Below, one piece after another: positions 1-9,180 of a stretch of DNA of 64,000 bases. Both the position numbers and the translations under genes were made by a program. The notes below the pieces were generated by a model that saw only the letters and a program-made list of their open reading frames with translations, was not told where the DNA came from and made no database searches. The DNA is from Psettodes erumei (Eukaryota; Chordata; Actinopteri; Pleuronectiformes; Psettodidae): the NCBI GenBank assembly GCA_016785225.1, contig JAFBJZ010000847.1, positions 2,098,501 through 2,162,500 of the forward strand, read 5' to 3'. Positions within the stretch are counted from its first letter, which is position 1; each line of letters opens with the position of its first letter.

Positions 1-2400
1 TGGGACAGCTCCAGAAAGTGCGTAAACACTCACTGTAGAGGTCTCTGGAATCCTGCAAACCACACGGCATCCATGACAAACAAATTAATTCTACTTTTGG
101 GGTAAACACTGTTGTCACGAGCCTTTGACTTGAAATGGAACTACTGACTCTAACTGACTGGTTTAAAATTTGCTGATACAAATGAAACAATGAATAATGT
201 TTATGTATGTGTGAAGTGGAACAGCTGACACAGATCTTTGTTTGACAATTTTAGCGACGGACTCACAGCCAGACAGTTGTAGGTGAAGAAGCTGGTGACA
301 CGCAGGCCTCCTTTAATGGGGTGCGGTTTGGCCTCGGCTCCTGGAAACAGCGGGTTTACACCTGGAGCTTTGCTGCGAGACAGCTCAGACTCAGACTGAG
401 GGCCGACGTACAGGTTCTGGGTTTGGAAAGCTGTGAGTCGCCGTAGGCTGTAACTGACCTGGGGAGGGAAGGAAGGATGTGCATTGAAAGTACAGACAAC
501 ACATCAAATGAGATGGTGATAAGATGAATCTGAATCACTGAGAATGTCTGGAAAGTAGAATATACAACAACACGGACACAAACATTGCACTTTCATGGTT
601 TTTTAAACCTCTTAATGTCTCGTAACAGAGTGACTCTTGTTTGTGTTTCTGCTTCTTTGTGCGAAAAAGGTTCAAGCTAAATTAGACTTAATAAAATAGG
701 GGCACATCAAGACTTTCCTTCAATCATTTAAAACATACCTATTACTAACATAACTATTACTTGCATAAAGAGTAAGTATGAGCTACTTCTCATTTTTGGG
801 AGAAATCACAGTGTACCCCCCCAGGTCAGCACTGCATCAGTACCTCGGTGTAGAGCAGGAAGCGGACCAGGCCGTCGCACAGTTTCTCCATGGCTCTGCG
901 GGACACCCCCTGGGCTGACGACGCCTCAGCTGCGCTCTGTCCCAGCTGGGTCAGCAGGAGGCGCTCCCACTCAGCCCTGAAAGTCAGAGCTGAGGACAGC
1001 ACCTTCAGGGCCTCCTCTGGCTCCCTCAGCTCCAGCTCCAGCCAGCCGTCCACCACCAGACGCGAGAGGTCTGCGTTACTGTCCACAGAGTTCGCTACCA
1101 GCAGAAGAGCCTGGTGAGCACATAATATTTAAGAGTATAAATTTGGGTGAAAAATTGTTCTTAAAACACCCCAAGTCTTCTAAATTGAACATTTAAGAAA
1201 TATTTGAAGCATTCTGAGCTTATTAGTTCTTACTGTGAACATTGTCTTCAGGTAAATAGCAGTATAAACCAACCTGCTCTGGGTTATTTTTTTGTTAAAT
1301 TGTTATAAAATTGTTAACAATGTCTGGGTAAAATACCTTTGAGATGGCAAAACTGTTTTTGAAATAGTAATCATTCTTCAGAGAAAACTCAAATAGCACA
1401 ACATTACAAAAAGAGAAAATCCTGTAATCAATATGTGTAAGTAAAACAACTTAATTGGTCCCGGTGTACCAATAATACTGCAATACTGAAACCAGTGTAT
1501 TGATAATAGATCACAAGAGAACAGTGCTCCATTGATTATTTGTCCTTCTCCAAGTCTTCACTGTGTCCAGCTACTTTAACATAATACAGAGCGTTATCAG
1601 TATTTTTGTGGAGAACATCCCACATCTGGTACTAACTTGCAAAGCTGGAACCCGGATGCAATTGGATAAGTATGGCTTGTTGGTCTCCAACAGAGTGACA
1701 AAGGCGAGCAGCTGGTGTTTGCTGCTGTCCCTTCGATCGGGTCCTGCAGGCAAAGAAGGAGAGACAGATGAATACCTTTTACATGTACTGTATGTGCCTC
1801 TCTCGTCATGCTCATCTTGCTTTCTTCGACTTTCCCTGGTCAGACATGACCTTCAAATAAAACCCAAATCAACCACACCAGTGGAGTCAAACAGATGCTA
1901 CAATTAGTCTTCACAATGGCGTCATTTTTAGGGTAATTTATTCATGAAGAATGCTTAAAAATTCTAGCACTTTTAAAGAAGTTGGTTTCGAGATTTACCC
2001 ATTTCACTGCCATCATCTTCAGGCACATGTAGGACCTCTGGGTCGCTGGCAAACACACTGGTCGGGTGGATCACCACTCCCTGCTTATTCTTTGTGTGAA
2101 ACACCTACACAATGTAAATCAAAAGGTGGAGGAAAATAGGTTTTTTTGTTTGCCCTACGTCATTATTTCAATCCCCACTAAAACAACTGCTCAAAAAGGT
2201 GGGGAAGGTGCAGCAGGAGCGCTGACCTGCTCAGAGTCCTTGCGGGTGGAGTTGTGCTCATCGGGCAGCGCCAGCTGAGGGTAGAGTCCTCGGCAAAGCA
2301 GCAGCTTCAGCAGAGCCTGCTGGCGGGAGGACAAGTCCTCACTGACGCCGACGGCCTCCTGTAGCTCTGACATGTTGTGACGCAACTTGAACTTCACCTC
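1..2400 (-). CDS. dhx34: dhx34 exons 10-15: OB fold and C-terminal domain (partial)
   Basis: Exons 2227-2400, 1999-2104, 1637-1743, 844-1110, 267-458 and 1-52. Recognisable blocks are EVKFKLRHNMSELQ, CRGLYPQLALPDEHNSTRKD, SSKHQLLAFVTLLETNKPYL, SRLVVDGWLELEL, NLYVGPQ and, in the last partial exon, DLYSECLRTFWSCP. The last block starts the family's C-terminal zinc-finger-like region (human continues HCGLHLPL...). The reading stops at base 1, so the remaining C-terminus is in the neighbouring sequence. Confidence 0.93.
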
Positions 2401-5400
2401 CTGTTGCAGACCAAACAGCAGCAGAGACAGATGACTCAGAGACCAGAACTATTAAACACATCCACATCAGTAAGAATGACTTTCTCCTTATACCTTCCCC
2501 CTCTTAATACAAGGAACCCTCACAACTTGCCTTTCGGCCTTTCTGCAAACTGCTGCAGTGAGTTTGTAAAATATTAAATAATATGACCAACACAGCAGCA
2601 CTTACCTCTAAAGATTTAATATTTGAAGTTATAAAGAGATAAATAAATACATTTTTATTTAATTCCATCAGATGTGTTACATGCTGCTTATGAGGATTCT
2701 CCACTGTGCTCTGAGTTCACCTGTATGTCCACGTTCTGTCCTGATCTGTCTTTGTCCTTCTTGCCTCTGCCCTTCTCCTCCGTGTCTGATCCTGAGGACA
2801 CCTCTCCGTCCTGGCCCTCTTCCAGCCTCAGGACTTTACGTCTGCTGCCCTCCTGCTGTTCGTGATCTCGCTTCAGCTGATGCAGCTTCCTCCTTTCTGT
2901 CAGCCTCTCCCTGCGCTGTCCACGATCACCAGTGGAGGGCGCACTGTGCTCTGATTCCAGCAGGCCGTGGCTCCTCAGCAGGTCCTTTCACCCACAGGGG
3001 GCACACATGAGAATTATTATTCACACATAGAATACATTTTTTGTAAATATGTGAATTACTGTGTCAGTAGCCTGCCTTGAACTGCCTGCGTAGGTTGACC
3101 ATCTCATATAGTCGCTGCTCCTCCAAGCCTCTCCTCCTGCACCACTTCCTTGAGCCCCCACCTCTCTCTCCCTTCACCTGTTGAGTTCAAAGATAAGCCA
3201 TTTTTAGTTTATATCTGTTGATATGAAAAGGCCACAGTCACATAAGGTTTCCCTCACTGACCTGCACCCAAGCATTGAAGGTACTGAGCAGGGTAAAGGG
3301 GTCTCCCTGGTTGCTGTGCAGGGGTTGGCGGGCGGTGGCACAGTCCGGATTGTTTTGTGAGCTGCGCAGGAAAGGCGACTGAACGCTGAGGGCTGCTGCC
3401 ACTGTCAACACGGGCTCCACAAGGTTAAACAAAGAGCCCAGTACCAGCATCTTCCCTGAATGAACACAAACATACACACTTAAACCTGAATGTAGTCGCT
3501 GGTTAAAGCTGTAACTGTCTGTACTCAACCGAAAGAGACCAAGCCTTAAATGATGCTAAGGTGTCTCACCTTATGCACTTCATTTCACCACTGTAATGTC
3601 ACTTCAAAACAGAAAAGAAACCAAACACAAAATGGTTTTGGTGTAAGGAATCGTACCTATGACCACATCCACAGGCAGCTGTGACAACAAACTCCCAATA
3701 GAGGTCAGTTCACTAAGACTGTCTAGCGCCCCCTGCTCTTTCAGGTATGTTACTGCGGTCTGGATACTAGCAGCTGGAGGTGGATCAATGAAGACAAAAG
3801 AAAGTGGATCTCCCAGAGACATGCTCTTCATCTGAAGGAACAAAACAGCATAAATAAAGATCACATTTAACTTTGGAAGCTGAGAAAAAAAATGTTATCT
3901 TGGAGACCTGGAGAATGAGTGAGTCCAGAGCCACTCTGTGGATTTCAGGCACAGGATAAGGAGCAAAGGCATTGTAATCAGACTCGGCATACAGGCGGTA
4001 GCACACGCCTGGACCTGTACGACCAGCTCGACCCTTCCTCTGCTCAGCACTGGCTCGGCTGATCCAGAACTCCTGCAGACGTTGCATTTTGGCCTTAGGA
4101 TCAAAACTCATTTCCTTTACTTTTCCTAGAAAAGAACAAATAACAAAACAATCAATTTCTATTGCTGATCAACCTCTGGATCATTCAGGTTTTTTTTTTT
4201 TTTTTTTTTATCTTACTTGCTCTTTTTCTTTCTTTAAACATAAAAGAGAGGTCTGGGCTCACTAGATTTAAAATTGAGTGTTGTGACTGACACAAGACGA
4301 GGCTGCACAAAATTTATAAGCAAGCTTTGGTAAGTACAGAGTTTTTTTAAAAGGCTAATCCCCAGCTATGAATGTACCACTAGTTCCATACCTGAGTCAA
4401 CAACAAAGCGCACTCCATCGATTGTAACTGAGGTCTCAGCAATGTTGGTAGAGATGATGCACTTTCTCACCCCAGGAGGAGCAATGTCAAACACCTGAGG
4501 AATAACACAACACAGAATTAGAACTGATAGACGACAGCTTTTATGTGTCCATGCTGATCCAGACAGAGCTGACTGTGCCTTATCCTGCTGGGCCAGTGAG
4601 AGTGTGCTGTGCAGCGGTAACACTATCCAGCGGCGTGTGTGCGTGGCATAAATCTGACAGGCCTCCTGGATTGTGGAGATCTCTGCCACGCCGCTGAGGA
4701 AGAGGAGCACGTCACCGCGCTCCTCAGGGGGGTAACGCTGATCGATGCCCTGCAGGATGCGAAGGTAGGGTCTTGGATCCAGTTTCTCTGAACGTGAGGG
4801 CTGCTCCTCAGGTGGAATTGGCTGGTATATCACCTGAGTTCAACAAATGTGGATAAAAGAATTAAAAAATAATTTAATAGATTTTCAAACCCTGAAGGAA
4901 ATTTATTTTGAAATTGGGTGCATATTTACATCTGTGATTACGACATGTCCTCTGCTTACCTGTATAGGGAACAGCCTGCCTGGCACCTGCAGCACAGGAG
5001 CACTGCTGAAATAGTCTGAGAAAAGTTTGATGTTGATGGTGGCTGACATGAGGATGAGACGCAGGTCGGGCCTTTCAGTCGCTATAGAGCGCAGCACCCC
5101 GAGAAGGAAGTCGCAGTGGAGATGTCTCTCATGGACCTCGTCCACAATCACCACCTGGTACTGATCCAGCGTCCTGTCCTGCTGGATCTGTCGCAGCAGC
5201 AGGCCCTCAGTCAGGAACAGCAGTTTGGTGGCTGTGGTCCGGGTGGTCTCGAAGCGGATTTGGTACCCCACCTGAAAATTAGGAATGCTTCTTGTGAGCT
5301 TTAATGCAGGATTTACTGCAGTGGAGAATGTATTTGACTCAATCTTACTCAACAGTATATGTTGACAATTTGATATATTAATTATTTAAACTACAAAACA

Positions 5401-6150
5401 CACAAGTGCAGTAAGTCAAAATGTAGTATTCAGTATTTGAGGACAAACCTTTGAGCCGTACTGATTGAGACTCTCAAAGCTGACCCTCTTTGCGAGGGAG
5501 ATGCAGGCGATACGTCGAGGCTGAGTGCAGGCTATGTGGTTGAAGCCAGCTGAGAGGAGATACTGAGGTACCTGGGTCGACTTCCCACAGCCTGTGTCCC
5601 CGGCAACCACAACCACGGGATGGCCTCGCACCAGGTCCACTATCTTGTCCCGGTACTGGAAGATGGGCAGGTTCTTCTGCTCCTGGCGTAGCTTGGCCAG
5701 CTTGCCAAAGCTCTGTCTCTGGTTGAAGTCCAGGAAGTGTAGTAGAGCCAGGCGGCAGTCTGAGATCTCCTGGCTGCCTGGACCCCAGGACCTCTGTCTG
5801 CCTCTGTGCTCCGACTTTCCCAGGCGCTCCTCGACGTCCCTGGTGCACACGGATACGTTGATCCGGTAGCGAGCATCATACTCTTTAGGAAGGCCAAGGG
5901 CTATCCTTTCGGTCTTACCCCTGTCTTTCATTTCTTTGTCCTCTTTATGCACGGAGCCACCTGGTCCACACATGTCCCTCTTTGTTTTAAACCGCTGGAA
6001 GCGGTCAAAGAAAGCCCAGAACTCCCTGTGCTCCGGACTCCCCGCCTGGATGTAGTCATGCTGGCGGAAAAAGACCTCGTCCAGCTGAGCACGGCACTGC
6101 GGGCTGTCCCAGTCCCAGCTCCGGCTGTCCCTCCTCCTGTCCGAATCCAT
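1..6150 (-). CDS. dhx34: DEAH-box RNA helicase DHX34, 3' end cut by window edge
   Basis: DHX34 is an ATP-dependent RNA helicase of the DEAH/RHA family that acts with SMG1 and UPF1 in nonsense-mediated mRNA decay (known for the family). Fifteen exons join in phase: 5449-6150, 4960-5271, 4579-4833, 4392-4494, 3908-4125, 3657-3831, 3262-3455, 3076-3177, 2721-2984, 2227-2400, 1999-2104, 1637-1743, 844-1110, 267-458 and 1-52. They give about 1074 codons; human DHX34 has about 1143, so roughly the last 65-70 residues lie left of base 1. The ATG at 6150 opens MDSDRRRDSRSWDW, which fits the family N-terminus (WDW...). All helicase motifs are present: GDTGCGKST (about 184-192), DEVH (about 278-281), SAT, STNIAETS and QRKGRAGRTG (about 486-495). 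Two introns use GC donors; the rest are GT-AG. Introns are short (about 80-530 nt), and I see nothing else in them. Identification is by many conserved blocks, so paralogues are unlikely. Confidence 0.97.
2721..2984 (-). CDS. dhx34: dhx34 exon 9: charged linker
   Basis: An 88-codon exon, phase 0 at both ends. It encodes DLLRSHGLLES followed by a highly charged, low-complexity stretch rich in Arg, Lys, Glu and Ser, then NVDIQ. Human DHX34 has a similar charged insert between the HA2 and OB-like parts. The acceptor is gaaag at 2985-2989 and the donor is CAG|gtgaac at 2720. Confidence 0.9.
2985..3075 (-). other. dhx34: dhx34 intron 8 with GC-AG borders
   Basis: Exon 8 ends CAAG at 3076 and the intron begins gcaggc. 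The acceptor is gaaag at 2985. No nearby GT keeps the frame: the closest, about 16 nt on, would shift it. Protein continuity (RRQFK|DLLRSHGLL against human RRQFKELLEDHGLL) fixes the junction. Confidence 0.8.
3076..3831 (-). CDS. dhx34: dhx34 exons 6-8: helicase-associated (HA2/OB) region
   Basis: Exons 3657-3831, 3262-3455 and 3076-3177. The translation includes GALDSLSELTSIGSLLSQLP, the typical winged-helix/ratchet 'G-L-D' region of DEAH/RHA helicases, then LVEPVLTVAAALSVQSPF and NAWVQV. Exon 8 is rich in basic residues (SRKWCRRRGLEEQRLYEM) as in mammalian DHX34. Its 3' end uses AAG|gcaggc, a GC donor at 3075-3074, because the next exon continues in phase 0 with DLLRSHGLLES. Confidence 0.93.
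3908..4833 (-). CDS. dhx34: dhx34 exons 3-5: second RecA-like domain
   Basis: Exons 4579-4833, 4392-4494 and 3908-4125. They carry FLSGVAEIS (motif IV region), STNIAETSVTIDG (motif V) and QRKGRAGRTGPG (motif VI with its arginine fingers), followed by YRLYAESDY. Exons 3 and 4 are separated by only 84 nt with no in-frame stop and a GC donor, which is discussed separately. Exon 4 ends in phase 1 (GACTCAG|gtatgg) and exon 5 restores the frame as SGKVKEMSF. Confidence 0.95.
4495..4578 (-). other. dhx34: 84-nt in-frame intron with GC donor in dhx34
   Basis: Between exon 3 (ending QQDK) and exon 4 (starting VFDIAPPGV) lie 84 nt with no stop codon in the reading frame. The donor reads AAG|gcacag and the acceptor cctcag|GTG. 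Human DHX34 joins DK directly to VFDVAPPGV, so the segment is best read as an intron. Retained, it would add 28 residues between motifs IV and V without changing the frame. Confidence 0.75.
4960..6150 (-). CDS. dhx34: dhx34 exons 1-2: N-terminus and first RecA-like domain
   Basis: Exon 1 (5449-6150, 234 codons) carries the N-terminal extension, a YDARYRINVSV block, and then motif I (GDTGCGKST) and motif Ia (CTQPRRIA). Exon 2 (4960-5271) carries the DEVH box and motif III in LMSATIN. These make up the ATP-binding half of the helicase core. Lys and Thr of the P-loop and Asp-Glu of DEVH are intact, so ATPase activity is expected. Both junctions are phase 0: K|gtttgt at 5448 and cag|GTG at 5271. 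Confidence 0.96.
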
Positions 6151-6611
6151 ATTTACTGGAGTGTAGTTCAGTCGCTGCTAACAAGCCACATATTGACAAA
6201 CACACAGCAGCTTCACGAAACTGACTGGTGCCTCTAAATTGGACAAACGACAGACCGTCATTTCTGTTGTGTTGTGTGTATGTGTCTGAGACGGGCGGGA
6301 AACGAGTCCTGTCTCACACAACGGACAACAGCGTGTTCGAATAGTAAGAAAAGACAGATCCAAACGCACCTGCTGCGGAGACTGGGGGAACAAAACTTCG
6401 GTGGGACCGTTTCCGCTCCGTCCCTTAAAGTCTTCCGCCAAATTAGTAGATTCACATTTGTTCCGAAGTGAATCTCCCCCCGCCCCATCTATTGTATTTA
6501 GCAATTAGTATACGGTATATTAAATCAAAATCTTTCAAAAACTTGATGAAAAGCACGTCAGTGCATGAAAATAGAAATGCAAAGAATTGGAGGCTCGATT
6601 AGAAATATGTT
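6151..6611 (-). promoter_or_regulatory. dhx34 5' flank, likely TATA-less promoter
   Basis: Between the dhx34 start codon (6150) and the nearest upstream polyadenylation hexamer of st14 (6612-6617) there are only about 460 nt, which must hold the dhx34 5'UTR and core promoter. I see no TATA box at a useful place. There are GC-rich elements: GGGCGGGAA at 6293-6301 (Sp1/E2F-like) and CTTCCG at 6432-6437 (ETS-like on the minus strand). This is typical of housekeeping promoters. Site calls are by motif only. Confidence 0.45.
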
Positions 6612-7423
6612 TTTATTTAAAAACATCTGATATACACATTTACACAGATTTGAGACAGAAAACAAAGGAAAGATTGCTAAAATATTATGTTGAGTGGAGG
6701 AAAAATCACATTAGCAAATTAAATAGAAAAGACTGAACTCAAACAAACCTATTTCACTCTGTTTTGTGCTGATCGAAATAAAAGTTAAAATGTTAGAATG
6801 CCATCCATGATGAGAAGGGCAATGCTTTCAAAGTTAATTACCACATTACTAACTTTTCACAGATTTCTGCAGACATAAAAATTTGTAGTAAAACGCATAA
6901 GATACCAAGCCATAGGAGGTAAGCTGGAACAAGCTTGCAGTCGCTTTGTTTTGAATTTATAAAATTTAAAACAAGACAGCAAGAAAATGTAGTGGAAAAT
7001 TCTTCTGATGGCTTCTGATAAAAAAAAAAAAAGGACAGAGAAACAGGGATGCACATTCATCTGTGTACATGTGTAACAATCACACCTGAAATCCATTTAT
7101 TGTGCAACACATAACATAATTCTCCATCAAAAAACTAAAACAACATTGGAAAATAAACACAAAAATAACATGCTTATTTACAATTAAAAACATAATCATC
7201 AATCCCGCCCTTATAAAATTGCAGTGGACAATAAAATGTATAACAATTGCTCTTTAAGTAAAACAGTGCATTTTTCCACCGCAGCTTATCTGAGAGTCAA
7301 GGCCACTACATGAGCTGGAAGGTCAGACCAGTGTTTTACTGAAATAGCAATCCTTGCTATGGGACTTCCCATCAGTACATGTCCATGTCCATCCTTTGAC
7401 CTTCTTTGAACATTCACAGTTGT
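6612..7423 (-). other. st14: st14 3'UTR with candidate poly(A) signals
   Basis: This A/T-rich, non-coding sequence follows the st14 stop codon (7424-7426). AATAAA hexamers on the minus strand occur at 7096-7101 and 6612-6617, giving 3'UTRs of roughly 0.3 or 0.8 kb. Which is used cannot be told from sequence. Short open frames on either strand here have no family resemblance. Confidence 0.5.
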
Positions 7424-7840
7424 CTAAACTCCTGTCTTTTCTTTGATCCAGCCACGGAATTTAGTGACTGTTGTATAGATGCCAGGTTTGTTTCTGCGAG
7501 CACAGCCGTCGCCCCAACTAACCACGCCTGCCAGGAACATACGACTGCCGGACGGACTGGACAGAGGGCCGCCAGAGTCCCCCTAAAACAGACAAGTACA
7601 CAAAGTACATAAAGTTACATGAGGGTCATGTGTTAGATTTACTACATGGGGGAGTTTGGGGCACAATTTTTATTGTGCAGTTCTCCTTAAGGGCCTCTTA
7701 TTACCTGACAAGCATCGACTCCCCCAGTCAATATTCCAGCGCACAGCATCCGAGACGTGATCTGCCCTTTCATCAAATCATTACACACAGAGTGGTTTAT
7801 GATTCGGACCTGGGCCTTTTGGAGCACTGACGCCGCAGAT

Positions 7841-7886
<46 letters not shown>

Positions 7887-9180
7887 AGAACAGCACAGCA
7901 ATAAAACATCCAGCAAACAAGGAAACTGTGACAGATTATTTTCAGTATCAGTGGCTACGAGTATACAAATACAGAAATATAATGTTTACGGTTTAGCGTG
8001 ACTCACCTCCTTCTCGAGTGGCACCCCACCCAGTGATCCACACAGTGTTACCAGATGGAAAATCATGCTGGGGAGCTGGCAGGCAGATGGGCCTGATGTA
8101 ATCAGAGTAGGTGACAGGGCTGTCCAGCTCCATCAGGGCAATATCATTGTCAAAAGTGAACGCATTGTAGTGAGGATGGGGTATGATCTGCTTCAGGTTC
8201 TTCTTTACCACGGGACCGCCGAGCTTCCGCTGGGTGTGGAGGCCGAGGTAAGCTTCCCAAGTGCCGGGCTGGGAGTATCTGAGGACACACACGAAACCAG
8301 ATCACAACGTTGATTCCTAAAACACCATGTTAAAAGGAGCATCATGTGGCATAAGCGTAGCATCAGAAAGAAATATACAGCGCTGAATGTTTTAAAGCAC
8401 TTATTAAAAGACAATGTCAAAGACACAATTATTGTTCTGATGGGAAAATCCCACTGTGAAGTCACTTCAAGAAAATTCTTGAAAATCAGCCAACAGAAAA
8501 ATATATATTACAAAAAGAATGAAACTTTTTTCAGCTGCATGACGAGCTCTACATTTTGTTTACAGCGAAAGGAGAGAGGGAGAAGCACAAACTAAAACTT
8601 GCACTGGGGGCCTGGAAGGGTTTCATGCGTGTTAAATTATTCACGCACACATCCAAGCATTGTGTTGTTAGTAAAAACACAGACGCCTAAGGTTTCACTT
8701 TGACTGCAACACACTGTTTACTCAGGCTTTTAGAGTCAAACAACTGAACTGCCAACTGAGGTTGTTTTGTCTTTCAGCATGTTTTGAAAGTTTAATGAAC
8801 TTTAATTAAAGTTTTTTCCCCCCCAAAACAACATTAAACAGTATCACATGGACATGTCAAAGTTGTTGTATTTTGGTAAATACCATATCTAACTATATCC
8901 AATTCTATTCAAGGCCTTGAATACGAATAATCACATTATGCAGAAAAAAGATTTCTGGCTGTGAGTGATCACGTAAAGCAGAAAGTGAGGTGCTACCTTG
9001 TCTTGCCATCATCTGCCACACAGTGGGCAGCGGTGACCAGCCAGCGTGGACTGATGATGGAAGCTCCGCACACATGACCGTAGTTTTTGACGTGGAGGCT
9101 GACCTGCCAGGGAAACTCCCCGTCTTCGGCATCCTGACCGCCCACAATGCGTGACGTCTTAAACATGCCCCTCCCACAGT
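7424..9180 (-). CDS. st14: st14 exons 16-19: trypsin-like protease domain
   Basis: Exons 8997-9180, 8007-8278, 7705-7841 and 7424-7582. The activation site is KTSR|IVGG (cut after about Arg608). The catalytic triad is His650 in TAAHC, Asp704 in DNDIAL and Ser798 in GDSGGP. Asp792 in VDACQ sits six residues before the Ser, giving trypsin-like Arg/Lys specificity. The EENCDCGRGMF segment provides the Cys that tethers the chain to the stem. The protein ends WIKEKTGV, nearly identical to human WIKENTGV. The stop is TAG at 7424-7426. Nothing indicates inactivation. Confidence 0.97.
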
